Assembly: GCA_040900345.1 (NCBI GenBank)
Contig: JBBDZE010000013.1
Span: forward strand, 1-33,995
DNA: 33,995 nt
Source of the DNA: JBBDZE01 sp040900345
GTDB lineage: Bacteria > Patescibacteriota > Minisyncoccia > Spechtbacterales > 2-12-FULL-38-22
Reading direction: 5' to 3'
Shown in pieces: positions 7,704-14,305 of the stretch (the stretch's first letter is position 1; every line of letters starts with the position of its first letter). The notes under the pieces are model-generated. The model was not told the origin of the DNA. It did no database searches and saw only the letters and a program-made list of their open reading frames with translations. Made by a program: the position numbers and the translations under genes.

Positions 7704-7739
7704 GCCCCGCCGAAGTTTTGGAGACGACTTCGGCGGGGC
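7704..7739 (+). terminator. Long GC-rich terminator hairpin after the Cys-rich gene
   Basis: GCCCCGCCGAAGT (7704-7716) pairs perfectly with ACTTCGGCGGGGC (7727-7739), a 13-bp stem with a 10-base loop. No T-tract follows directly. Confidence 0.65.
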
Positions 7740-7748
7740 GAAAGGAAC

Positions 7749-7768
7749 AAAGCCCGGTAAGGGCTTTT
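7749..7768 (+). terminator. Second, T-tailed terminator hairpin
   Basis: AAAGCCC (7749-7755), loop GGTAA, GGGCTTTT (7761-7768). Small but with a T-tract; the second of two hairpins in a row, just upstream of the glycosylase gene. Confidence 0.6.
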
Positions 7769-7788
7769 CTGTTATTATTAGGAGTACC

Positions 7789-8394
7789 ATGAACGAGATT
7801 TTGACCAACGATTCCACACTGGCGGCGCTCGTAAAACAATTCGGCCCGTGCCTATTGCGGCCAAGCCGCGGCAACCCGTACGAGGCGCTGGTGGCTAGCA
7901 TTATCGGCCAGCAGCTTTCGGGCAAGGCGGCGCGCACCATCCGCGGCCGGTTCTTTGCCATGTATGGTAGTGAGACGACCTGTCCTACCCCCCAGCAAAT
8001 GCTCAAGACCTCTATGGAACAATTCCGCGCCACGGGCGTATCCGGACAAAAGGCGACCTACCTCTTGGATTTAGCTCGCCATGTACAGGAGGACCTGCTG
8101 GATTTGAAGAATATTAAAAAGCTTCCCGACGAAGAGGTTATCGCCCAGCTCGTCGCCGTAAAAGGCATTGGCGAGTGGACGGCGCACATGTTCCTCATGT
8201 TTCACTTGGGCCGGCCCGACGTGCTTCCTACCGGCGACCTGGGCGTGCGCAAGGGAATGATGATGGCTTATAATTTACGCAAACTTCCCACGCCCAAGCG
8301 CATGGAGCAAATAGCCCGCCCTTGGCGGCCGTATCGCTCCGCGGGCAGCTGGTACATGTGGGAGGTGGCCGATGCGGTGAATCCGGTGCGGTAG
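7789..8394 (+). CDS. AlkA-type DNA-3-methyladenine glycosylase (HhH-GPD superfamily)
   Basis: Base-excision repair enzyme that removes alkylated purines from DNA. 201 residues. The helix-hairpin-helix is LVAVKGIGEWTA (residues 121-132), and the catalytic aspartate is Asp150 in LPTGDLGV, at the position expected in the HhH-GPD fold. The segment SIIGQQLSGKAARTI at the N-terminal side is also typical. The length matches the short bacterial AlkA-like proteins that lack the N-terminal TBP-like domain. Start: ATG 7789 with GGAG at 7781-7784. The open frame extends upstream to 7639 but would cross two terminator hairpins, so the longer version is rejected. The C-terminus (GSWYMWEVAD) is typical. It appears to be a single-gene unit. 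Confidence 0.88.
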   Translation: MNEILTNDSTLAALVKQFGPCLLRPSRGNPYEALVASIIGQQLSGKAARTIRGRFFAMYGSETTCPTPQQMLKTSMEQFRATGVSGQKATYLLDLARHVQEDLLDLKNIKKLPDEEVIAQLVAVKGIGEWTAHMFLMFHLGRPDVLPTGDLGVRKGMMMAYNLRKLPTPKRMEQIARPWRPYRSAGSWYMWEVADAVNPVR

Positions 8395-8416
8395 CTGGGT
8401 AAAAGGGTTGACCCTA

Positions 8417-8466
8417 CCCCGTTAGAGGGCGCGAGGGCACGCAGCGCGCCTCTACTTCTAACGGGG
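8417..8466. terminator. Large two-part inverted repeat, probable terminator
   Basis: CCCCGTTAGA (8417-8426) pairs with TCTAACGGGG (8457-8466). An alternative inner stem uses TAGAGGGCGCG and CGCGCCTCTA with one bulged G, so two mutually competing folds exist. Lies between the glycosylase stop and the next promoter. Confidence 0.55.
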
Positions 8467-8471
8467 CGGGG

Positions 8472-8500
8472 TTGACGATACGCATCCTCGGGACTATAGT
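8472..8500 (+). promoter_or_regulatory. Promoter of the 8537 orphan gene
   Basis: TTGACG (8472-8477), 17-base spacer, TATAGT (8495-8500). Predicted transcription start about 8507, leaving a leader of about 30 bases with SD GGAGG at 8526-8530. Confidence 0.7.
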
Positions 8501-8536
8501 TTTAACAACGCAGCGTCGAGTGAATGGAGGTGCGCT

Positions 8537-9106
8537 GTGGGAGGAGCGGGACGGGACAATCAGCGCCGTCTGTTTGAGAGCGTGGTCTGGAAGCATCTGG
8601 TAGAGATGAATCAAGCCCAGGGCTTGACCGTTTGGGAGGTCTGGGCGCACTGCCGAGCGATCGCCCGCGAAAGCATGGCCGTTGTCGGCGTCAACGCTCC
8701 CGTCAAGGAGATTCAGGCGTGGAGTGGGGTGCAACTGGGCATGTCTGGGAGCGTGCGGTTTCTGCTGAGCGAAAATCTCGTGGGGTCGGGAGGCCCTTCC
8801 GATAAACGTGAGTTTCTCTGGGTGGTCAGTGGAAGCTCCATGCAGACCTTGCTGCTCGATGACTGGCGAGGTCAGTTCCTTGGCAGCTTGGCGACCAGGC
8901 GCTTCTTCGAATGTCTCGAAGACCCTGACGTGCCCCTCAGCGAGTTTGAACCTTTCCTGCTACAAATCCTTCTCGAGGGGAATAACCAATTGGAGGATGA
9001 GTTTCGGGTGGGCTTGCTCGCCCGGTGGATTCTAACCACCCTCATCAAGCAGGGAGAGGCCCTGATTGAATACTGGGGTCCCGCATTGCCATACAGGCCA
9101 ACCTGA
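8537..9106 (+). CDS. Orphan protein of 189 residues, function unknown
   Basis: Starts at GTG 8537, fixed by SD GGAGG at 8526-8530 six bases upstream. Soluble, GC-rich, Trp- and Leu-rich (WKHLVEMNQAQGLTVWEVWAHC, EFLWVVSGSSMQTLLLDDW), with no signal peptide, membrane segment or zinc motif. Acidic C-terminal half with predicted helices (FLLQILLEGNNQLEDEF). I recognise no family. Its own promoter, SD and terminator make it a free-standing unit between the glycosylase and a non-coding region. The stop TGA (9104-9106) starts inside the left arm of the terminator stem. Confidence 0.7.
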   Translation: MGGAGRDNQRRLFESVVWKHLVEMNQAQGLTVWEVWAHCRAIARESMAVVGVNAPVKEIQAWSGVQLGMSGSVRFLLSENLVGSGGPSDKREFLWVVSGSSMQTLLLDDWRGQFLGSLATRRFFECLEDPDVPLSEFEPFLLQILLEGNNQLEDEFRVGLLARWILTTLIKQGEALIEYWGPALPYRPT

Positions 9107-9136
9107 CGAACGAGAGGAGTGTTCGCCAGGTTGGCC
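9096..9136 (+). terminator. Terminator hairpin overlapping the 8537 gene stop
   Basis: GGCCAACCTG (9096-9105) pairs with CAGGTTGGCC (9127-9136), and inside it CGAAC (9107-9111) with GTTCG (9121-9125), leaving a 9-base loop. The gene's last codons and stop form the left arm. AAAA follows on the plus strand. Confidence 0.7.
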
Positions 9137-9212
9137 AAAAGGAGCATACAGCCTTATACGCTGTTTTTTATTACCGAAAAACCTGTAGCAGGAAGTTCTT
9201 CAGACGCACGGA

Positions 9213-9305
9213 GCGCCCCCGCTTTACGTAACACTTTACGTAAAGTATACGTAAAGCGGGGGCGCAAACAAAAACCGCATCCCAAGTGCGGTTTTTGTTT
9301 GCGCC
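9213..9305. other. Two overlapping long hairpins in a non-coding stretch
   Basis: The 410-base stretch 9107-9516 has no convincing gene. Hairpin one: GCGCCCCCGCTTTACGTA (9213-9230) pairs with 9248-9265 exactly; its 17-base loop holds another palindrome, ACTTTACGTAAAGT (9233-9246). Hairpin two: 9261-9279 pairs with 9287-9305, 19 bp perfect, loop TCCCAAG, with A5 and T5 tracts that suit a bidirectional terminator. The two share GGCGC at 9261-9265, so the outer ends of both cannot pair at once, as in attenuators. Confidence 0.7.
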
Positions 9306-9391
9306 TGACCCGTTCCCGAGCCCGAATATGTTCTTCTATCCTACGCCACCAAGCAAAAAAGTCAAACGGCGCACGCGCATTCATCAGAGCC

Positions 9392-9437
9392 CCTCTATCA
9401 CCTAAATTATCCCATGGGATAATTTAGGTGATAGAGG
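9392..9437. repeat. 46-bp perfect palindrome without a spacer
   Basis: Bases 9392-9414 and 9415-9437 are exact reverse complements meeting at CCATGG. Unlike the other palindromes it is AT-rich in its arms (ACCTAAATTATCCC). It is about 60 bases upstream of the -10 of the membrane-protein gene at 9517. It could be a cruciform-forming or protein-binding site, or the stem of a terminator. Confidence 0.85.
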
Positions 9438-9500
9438 AAGAGGGGGGTAGAAGATGGGGCAGTTTGAAACCCTCCACAACCCCAAATATTCCTATCGGGG

Positions 9501-9506
9501 TATAAT
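9501..9506 (+). promoter_or_regulatory. -10 element of the 9517 membrane-protein gene
   Basis: Perfect TATAAT at 9501-9506 with no good -35. Predicted start near 9513, four bases before the ATG, so the transcript should be leaderless or nearly so. Confidence 0.6.
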
Positions 9507-9516
9507 GTAAATCACT

Positions 9517-10473
9517 ATGGCTCTGCCCCGATGGGAACAGCTGAGAGAATTTGTTTCGCTTGGTTCGGTTCGCCAGGCTACACGTTCGCATGCCATACTG
9601 GCGGCAGCTTTTGGGGTGGTGTCGTTACTCTTTCTCGTGCAGTTGCTGGCGGTGCTTCTTGGCACTACGGCCATGTCGGTTATTTTGTTGCTGGCATTCC
9701 TGTGGTTTGTTTGGATGGTGCTATTGGCGCTGGTGTTTGTGTTCCTTGAACAGCGGCTGGCGCGGTTGGTCCTGCTGGTGTTCTTATTGGTAATACTGCT
9801 GATGTTTGGCCTGGCAAGCCCCTATACGTTTTTTGGCGCATTATTCTTGAGCCTTATGCTTTTGCGTGGCTTGCGAAAAGCGCAGGAAGAACAAGCGATT
9901 CTCATGATATTTGCGCCGATGCGCCTCCTGCGCAAGGGGTTGTTTGCTATTTTTATCGGTCTCTCAGTATTTTTTGCCACTGCTTATTACGCTTTTGTTG
10001 TGGCTGAGGCGACCGAGCGGGATGTGAGTATCAGCCAAGAGGTATTTGATACCGCATTTGTCCCAGTACACGGGCTTCTTGAAGCAATCCTGCCCGGCTA
10101 TGAGCGTGGTATGTCGCTTGAAGAGGCCGAGGGTCTGGTATTGCGGCGTATTGTGCCGGCCGATGTCCAGCAAAATGCCGGCCAGAGCTTGGAGGCGATT
10201 AGCTTTTTTGGACCCGAAGAACGCGAGCGCCCGTTGGCCGAGCTTACGCACGATAAGGTAAACGAGCTTATTGCTACGATGATTACCTCGTATCGCAACG
10301 CGATTGCGCCGATATTTATCCTGGGCTTATTCTTTGTTTTACAGCTGCTTTCCTTCCCCTTTCGATGGATGCTGCTGGGTGTGGCGCTCCTTGTCATTAA
10401 AGTGCTTCGCTGGTATAATATTGTGGTTATTGAAGAGGATACGGTGGCAAAAGAGACTGGCGTACTTGCATGA
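9517..10473 (+). CDS. Multi-pass membrane protein, function unknown
   Basis: 318 residues. Hydrophobic segments cluster at residues 27-45, 48-75, 80-93, 95-115, 140-165 and 265-305, so roughly six or seven helices. Between the last two groups lies a large extracytoplasmic or cytoplasmic loop (about 165-260) containing VAEATERDVSISQEVFDTAFVP and PLAELTHDKVNELIATMI. The C-terminus ends in charged residues (VVIEEDTVAKETGVLA). No catalytic motif or known family recognised. ATG 9517 is ten bases after the -10, suggesting leaderless translation. It stands alone between a palindrome-rich region and the repeat-containing gap before dnaJ. Confidence 0.75.
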   Translation: MALPRWEQLREFVSLGSVRQATRSHAILAAAFGVVSLLFLVQLLAVLLGTTAMSVILLLAFLWFVWMVLLALVFVFLEQRLARLVLLVFLLVILLMFGLASPYTFFGALFLSLMLLRGLRKAQEEQAILMIFAPMRLLRKGLFAIFIGLSVFFATAYYAFVVAEATERDVSISQEVFDTAFVPVHGLLEAILPGYERGMSLEEAEGLVLRRIVPADVQQNAGQSLEAISFFGPEERERPLAELTHDKVNELIATMITSYRNAIAPIFILGLFFVLQLLSFPFRWMLLGVALLVIKVLRWYNIVVIEEDTVAKETGVLA

Positions 10474-10515
10474 GTTTTGCTCATGCAAGAAATCCGAAGC
10501 ACGAATAACGAAATT

Positions 10516-10534
10516 CCTGCCTGCGGCAGGCAGG
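10516..10534. repeat. Short palindromic repeat (REP-like)
   Basis: CCTGCCTGC (10516-10524), one G, GCAGGCAGG (10526-10534). The 246-base gap 10474-10719 also holds a hairpin GCCCG-TTCGA-CGGGC (10619-10633). Both resemble the palindromic intergenic repeats common in candidate-phyla genomes (recollection). No clear promoter for dnaJ seen, and no CIRCE. Confidence 0.6.
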
Positions 10535-10719
10535 CGAAACAATACCAAAATGCAAAATTCAAATAACCAAAACGTTTTGAATGGAGAGCATTAGGTATTT
10601 GGATTTGTTTCGTATTTCGCCCGTTCGACGGGCTCAGGGCGACCTGAGTGGCAGTCGAAGGTCGAATTTAGAATTTAGAGTTTTGAGCGTAGCCGAGTTA
10701 CACTCGGCGAAGCGATCTC

Positions 10720-11595
10720 ATGGCAAAAGATTATTACAGTATTTTAGGTGTTCCCCGCGATGCGTCGCAGGAGGACATTAAAAAAGCATACCGCAAACTT
10801 GCCCATGCGCATCATCCCGATCGCGGGGGCGAAGAAGCGAAATTCAAGGAGGTCAACGAGGCCTATCAAATTTTGGGTAACGCCAAAAAGCGCACCCAAT
10901 ATGATCAGTTTGGCGGTGCATTCGATGGCAGCGCTGGCGGTCCCGGTGGGTTCCAGGGTAGCGCATGGCAGGGCAATTACACAGATTTTCAGGATATGTT
11001 CGGCGGAGGGCTGGGCGATATTTTTGAACAATTCTTTGGCGGAGCATACAGCCAAACCCGAACGCGCACGCGCGGCAATGATGTGCAAATAAATCTTGAC
11101 CTTACCTTAGAAGAAGCCTTCAAGGGACTTCACCGTGACCTTGCGGTGAATTGGAACGCGAGTGGGACTAAAACTGTTGCTATTGATATTCCCGCCGGCA
11201 TTGCCGGAGGCGACGTTCTGCGCATCTCGCGCATGGGCGAGGCAGCCCCCGTGGAGGGAGGGCAAGCCGGGGACCTGTACGTGCACGTGCAGGTTTTGCC
11301 GCACAGGCAGTTCACGCGCCGCGGGGACGACATCATTACGCATGCCGAAGTCGCGTTCTCGCAGGTGGCGTTGGGGGCAAAAATTTCGGTCCCCACATTG
11401 GAAGGCAGCGTAAAGCTTTCCGTGCCGGCGGGTACTCAGTCTGGCGAGCTTATCCGTTTGCGTGGCAAGGGTATGCCCAAGCGTTCAGGGCAAGGCAGGG
11501 GCGATGAATATGTTAAACTACAGGTAGTAACGCCAACGAAGCTTTCCAAGAAGCAAAAAGATCTTCTGGAAGAGTTGGGCAAGGAGTCGTCATAA
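10720..11595 (+). CDS. dnaJ: DnaJ-family (Hsp40) co-chaperone without zinc finger
   Basis: Stimulates the DnaK ATPase and delivers substrate. 291 residues. The J domain occupies residues 4-65 with the essential HPD at 32-34. A Gly/Phe-rich linker follows (GGAFDGSAGGPGGFQGSAW), then the two C-terminal beta domains (DLTLEEAFKGLHRDL; IPAGIAGGDVLRISRMGEAA; LPHRQFTRRGDDI). The four CxxCxGxG zinc repeats of classical DnaJ are absent, so this is a type II protein like CbpA or DnaJ1 of some bacteria. It sits about 3.5 kb from dnaK rather than in the operon. No SD before the ATG. The gene at 11605 follows nine bases after the stop. Confidence 0.92.
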   Translation: MAKDYYSILGVPRDASQEDIKKAYRKLAHAHHPDRGGEEAKFKEVNEAYQILGNAKKRTQYDQFGGAFDGSAGGPGGFQGSAWQGNYTDFQDMFGGGLGDIFEQFFGGAYSQTRTRTRGNDVQINLDLTLEEAFKGLHRDLAVNWNASGTKTVAIDIPAGIAGGDVLRISRMGEAAPVEGGQAGDLYVHVQVLPHRQFTRRGDDIITHAEVAFSQVALGAKISVPTLEGSVKLSVPAGTQSGELIRLRGKGMPKRSGQGRGDEYVKLQVVTPTKLSKKQKDLLEELGKESS

Positions 11596-11604
11596 CGGCC
11601 GTCC

Positions 11605-12162
11605 ATGGACTTTCCCTTGGAATTTATTAACCAATTTACCGCGCAAGTAGCTGGCCAAGAGCGGTTCACGCTGACGTGGGATATTGCCGTCATTGCGTTC
11701 TTATTTGTCGCGGTTTTTCTGTATGGCCTCAACGCGGGGCGCAAGCGTCTAGCCTTGTTTATCGTCAGTTTTTATGGTAGTATAGCGCTGGTTTCGCTCT
11801 TCCCCATGACGTTTTTGCAAGAGCGAACGGGGGGTGTTTCCTCGGAAGCGACCGGCCTCGTGTTGCTTGTCCTCTTCACCGTACTTTTTTATTTCGTGTT
11901 TACCGGCTCGCTCGTAAAGGCGGGCCTTCCGTTGCCCAAGCGAGGCAAGGGGCATATCTGGCAGATTTTTTTGCTCAGCATTGCTTTTGGAGGATTTTTA
12001 GCAAGCGTACTTGGTGTAGTGGCAGGGCCCTTGCTTGCCATGGAACTTTCCACGCCGACCCGCGATTACTTTACGGCCGACATCGCCCGCTTCCTCTGGG
12101 CGCTTGCGCCGGCCCTGGCAATTCTCATCGCCGCCCAGCGCAGCGATAAACACGGGAGGTAA
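11605..12162 (+). CDS. Membrane protein downstream of dnaJ, function unknown
   Basis: 185 residues with about four or five hydrophobic segments: 26-42, 49-69, 83-102, 118-142 and 160-176. Basic loops (NAGRKR, PKRGKG) suggest orientation by the positive-inside rule. No recognised motif. It starts nine bases after the dnaJ stop without an SD and is probably cotranscribed with it. The gene ends 31 bases before tRNA-Lys. Confidence 0.72.
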   Translation: MDFPLEFINQFTAQVAGQERFTLTWDIAVIAFLFVAVFLYGLNAGRKRLALFIVSFYGSIALVSLFPMTFLQERTGGVSSEATGLVLLVLFTVLFYFVFTGSLVKAGLPLPKRGKGHIWQIFLLSIAFGGFLASVLGVVAGPLLAMELSTPTRDYFTADIARFLWALAPALAILIAAQRSDKHGR

Positions 12163-12193
12163 GCGAGGTCACTCTCGGCCCGTAGAAAAATTC

Positions 12194-12265
12194 GCGCCCA
12201 TAGCTCAATGGTAGAGCAGTGGCCTTTTAAGCCATTGGTTGGAGGTTCGAGCCCTCCTGGGCGCA
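12194..12265 (+). tRNA. tRNA-Lys (anticodon TTT)
   Basis: Complete cloverleaf of 72 nt. Acceptor GCGCCCA (12194-12200) pairs with TGGGCGC (12258-12264), discriminator A12265. D arm GCTC...GAGC, anticodon stem GTGGC/GCCAT with loop CTTTTAA (anticodon TTT), T arm GGAGG-TTCGAGC-CCTCC. CCA is not encoded. Confidence 0.96.
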
Positions 12266-12278
12266 CACTGTCCTGAAA

Positions 12279-12425
12279 TAGCTCAATGGCCCGCCCGCAA
12301 CGCCTGAGCAAGCTCATGCTTGCGACCCACCCGCCAGCGCAAGCGAAGCATTGCGGGCAGGTGGCGGGCGGGTAGAGCAGAGGACTTTTAATCCTTTGAT
12401 CCAGGTTCGAGCCCTGGTGGGGGCA
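12279..12425 (+). pseudogene. Interrupted tRNA-Lys-like gene with an 83-nt insert in the D-loop
   Basis: TAGCTCAATGG (12279-12289) is identical to the first tRNA-Lys, then 83 bases intrude, and the tRNA resumes at TAGAGC (12373). Downstream, all is intact: anticodon stem GAGGA/TCCTT with loop CTTTTAA (TTT), T arm CCAGG-TTCGAGC-CCTGG, acceptor 3' strand TGGGGGC and discriminator A12425. The 5' acceptor strand should be GCCCCCA but reads CCTGAAA (12272-12278). The insert begins CCCGCCCGC (12290-12298) and ends with its exact complement (12364-12372). It may be a decayed tRNA invaded by a palindromic repeat, or something stranger; see findings. Confidence 0.75.
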
Positions 12426-12426
12426 G

Positions 12427-12453
12427 AAAAGGCAACAATAAGGTTGCTTTTTT
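12427..12453 (+). terminator. Terminator after the tRNA region
   Basis: GCAAC (12432-12436) pairs with GTTGC (12443-12447) flanked by A-tract and T6. Ends the tRNA transcription unit. Confidence 0.7.
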
Positions 12454-12592
12454 GTTCATTTAGTGGCATTTTATTTGTAGGAACAGTCCGACAAGCGGGC
12501 TGTGTTTGCACAAATTCAGTGAGAGCTGGAGAGAGAGGCTGGGTAAGGTGACAAACGGGCAGGGAACGACTACGCACGTGGACGTGAAGCGC

Positions 12593-13414
12593 ATGAGCTT
12601 CCGCGAAAAGTTCGAAGAGACGGCAGAGCGCAATAAGTCGTTGCTCTGCGTCGGGATCGATCCTGATCCGGACCGAATTCCGCCGGGCGTGGACGTGGAG
12701 GACTTCCTCCGCGCGATCATGGAGGCGACCGCGGACCTCGTGTGCTGCTACAAGCCCAACAGTGCCTTCTTCGAGCCCGACCTCGGCGTTGGCATGGGGC
12801 GTCTTCGCCGGCTGATCGCCGGTGTGCCACACGACATCCCGGTACTCCTGGACGCCAAGCGCGGCGACATCGGCCACACGGCGACGTTCTACGCGCGTGC
12901 GGCGTTCGACTCGCTGGACGCGGACGCCGTCACCGCCAACGGCTACCTCGGACGCGACGCCGTCGTCCCGTTCCTTGACCGGGCCGACCGCATGACCTTC
13001 CTGCTCGTGCGCACATCCAACCCGGGCGCTCGGGACGTGCAGGACCTGCGCATGGAGGACGGCCGTCCGCTGTACGAGCATGTGGCCGGTCTCGCCGCCG
13101 AGTGGAACCGGGAGCATGGCAACGTGGGCGTCGTCGTGGGCGCGACCTATCCGGACGAGGCGCGGCGCATCCGGGAGATCTGTCCTGACCAGCCGATGCT
13201 GATGCCGGGCGTGGGCGCGCAGGAGGGGGATCTTGAGGCCGCCGTCAAGGCCGGCGTTGACGCGCGCGGCGGTGGTGTGCTGGTGAACGCGTCGCGAGGC
13301 GTGATGTACGCGGGCGCGGGCACCGGTGCACGGTCGCTTCGCGAATGGGCAGCAGCGGCTCGGGTCGCCGCCATGGACCTGCGAGCCCAGATCAACGCCG
13401 CACGCGACGCCTAG
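12593..13414 (+). CDS. pyrF: Orotidine 5'-phosphate decarboxylase (class 2)
   Basis: Converts OMP to UMP, the last step of de novo pyrimidine synthesis. About 273 residues, the length of the class 2 subfamily. Motifs: LLCVGIDPDPDRIP (17-30), YKPNSAFFE (53-61), the catalytic LDAKRGDIGHTA (86-97; Asp-x-Lys-x2-Asp), TSNPGARDVQDL, and the phosphate-binding LMPGVGAQEGD. I start at ATG 12593 by family fit; GTG 12548 has a better SD (GGAGAGAGAGG, about 12528-12538) and would add 15 residues. Base use is far richer in GC at third positions than in neighbours, resembling actinobacterial genes, so recent transfer is likely. No other pyrimidine gene is nearby. It ends in an 18-bp near-loopless palindrome. 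Confidence 0.93.
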   Translation: MSFREKFEETAERNKSLLCVGIDPDPDRIPPGVDVEDFLRAIMEATADLVCCYKPNSAFFEPDLGVGMGRLRRLIAGVPHDIPVLLDAKRGDIGHTATFYARAAFDSLDADAVTANGYLGRDAVVPFLDRADRMTFLLVRTSNPGARDVQDLRMEDGRPLYEHVAGLAAEWNREHGNVGVVVGATYPDEARRIREICPDQPMLMPGVGAQEGDLEAAVKAGVDARGGGVLVNASRGVMYAGAGTGARSLREWAAAARVAAMDLRAQINAARDA

Positions 13415-13438
13415 TTCTTCTCGCGCGCGACAACCAAA

Positions 13439-13475
13439 GAGCGGCCCTTCAGTGCACTGCACTGAAGGGCCGCTC
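13439..13475. terminator. 37-nt near-perfect palindrome after pyrF
   Basis: GAGCGGCCCTTCAGTGCA (13439-13456) is the exact complement of 13458-13475, separated by a single C. It begins 24 bases after the pyrF stop. Confidence 0.75.
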
Positions 13476-13486
13476 GGAAAGAACAT

Positions 13487-13513
13487 CAATCCGCCCTGAA
13501 GAGGCGGTTTTTG
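13487..13513 (+). terminator. Second terminator after pyrF
   Basis: CCGCC (13491-13495), loop CTGAAGA, GGCGG (13503-13507) and T5. The T-tract runs into the -35 of the next promoter. Confidence 0.7.
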
Positions 13514-13538
13514 ATTGTCCCTCCCCGCCAAATATGCT
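13511..13538 (+). promoter_or_regulatory. Promoter of the dsbA-VKOR pair
   Basis: TTGATT (13511-13516), 16-base spacer, TATGCT (13533-13538). Predicted start about 13545, eight bases before ATG 13553, so the leader is almost absent. Confidence 0.55.
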
Positions 13539-13552
13539 ACAAAGAAACTCAT

Positions 13553-14305
13553 ATGGATGACCAAAATCTTGATGCCATTCAGGAGCTTACTAAAAAGGAG
13601 CGGCGCGAACTGAAGCGCCAGCAGAAAAAAGAAGAGCGGGCTCGTGAGCAGCGTAAAAGTTCAACGATGCGCTTTTTTGCGTGGGCGCTCATACTCGTGC
13701 TGATTGGTGGTTCGATCTGGGCCGTACTACAGTTCGTGGCCAATTCGGGAACCGATGTAAGTAACGTAACACCCCAAGAAGTAACCGCTGACGACTGGAT
13801 AACCGGTAACGCCAACTCATCGGTTACCCTGCTGGAATATGGTGATTTTGAATGTCCTGCCTGTGCCTCGTATCATCCGGTCTTGCAGACTCTCAAAAGC
13901 GAATACGGCGATCGCGTTGCGTTTGCCTATCGCCATTTTCCGTTGAGCATTCATCCGCGGGCCGATGAGACGGCTCGTGCGGCCGAGGCCGCCGGCAATC
14001 AGGGCACGTTTTGGGAAATGCACGACATGCTCTTTGAGCGCCAAAGCGCTTGGTCCAAGGGCGGCAATATCGATGACATCCTCGCCGGGTATGCCGAAGA
14101 ACTGGGTCTGAATGAGGACCAGTTTCGCGCCGACTATAACTCCGATGAAGTGAAAGGCCGCGTTGAAGCCGATGAGCGAGCCGGCCGCGCTGCGGGTGTT
14201 CCCGGCACCCCGACCTTCTTCCTAAACGGCCAGGCAATTGACAGTCCGGGCAATGCGGAGGAGTTTCGTAACCTCTTGAATGCCGCACTCAATGAAGGCG
14301 CTTAG
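13553..14305 (+). CDS. DsbA-like thiol:disulfide oxidoreductase, membrane-anchored
   Basis: Introduces disulfides into exported proteins. 250 residues: a very charged cytoplasmic N-terminus (KKERRELKRQQKKEERAREQRK), one membrane helix (about 40-62), then an extracytoplasmic thioredoxin fold. The active site is Cys101-Pro-Ala-Cys104 in YGDFECPACASYHPV, and the cis-proline loop is GVPGTPTFFLNG. RHFPLSIHPRADETARAAEAAGNQGTFW matches the DsbA_4/thioredoxin_4 family. ATG 13553 is chosen over the in-frame extension to 13511 because the promoter occupies that stretch. The gene overlaps the VKOR gene that would reoxidise it. Confidence 0.9.
   Translation: MDDQNLDAIQELTKKERRELKRQQKKEERAREQRKSSTMRFFAWALILVLIGGSIWAVLQFVANSGTDVSNVTPQEVTADDWITGNANSSVTLLEYGDFECPACASYHPVLQTLKSEYGDRVAFAYRHFPLSIHPRADETARAAEAAGNQGTFWEMHDMLFERQSAWSKGGNIDDILAGYAEELGLNEDQFRADYNSDEVKGRVEADERAGRAAGVPGTPTFFLNGQAIDSPGNAEEFRNLLNAALNEGA

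Noticed and set aside
7639..7788. Upstream in-frame extension of the DNA glycosylase
   Set aside because: It overlaps the Cys-rich gene and crosses two terminator hairpins; ATG 7789 has its own SD and matches the family start.
9154..9384. Minus-strand open frame of 76 codons with GAGGGG about ten bases before its ATG
   Set aside because: It runs straight through both long hairpins at 9213-9305, one of which would terminate transcription inside the frame; the C-terminal half is just translated palindrome.
10474..10719. CIRCE operator before dnaJ
   Set aside because: No TTAGCACTC/GAGTGCTAA half-sites are present; only short palindromic repeats.
12314..13564. Long minus-strand open frame opposite pyrF
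   Set aside because: A product of the high GC content of pyrF; it runs through the interrupted tRNA and two terminators.
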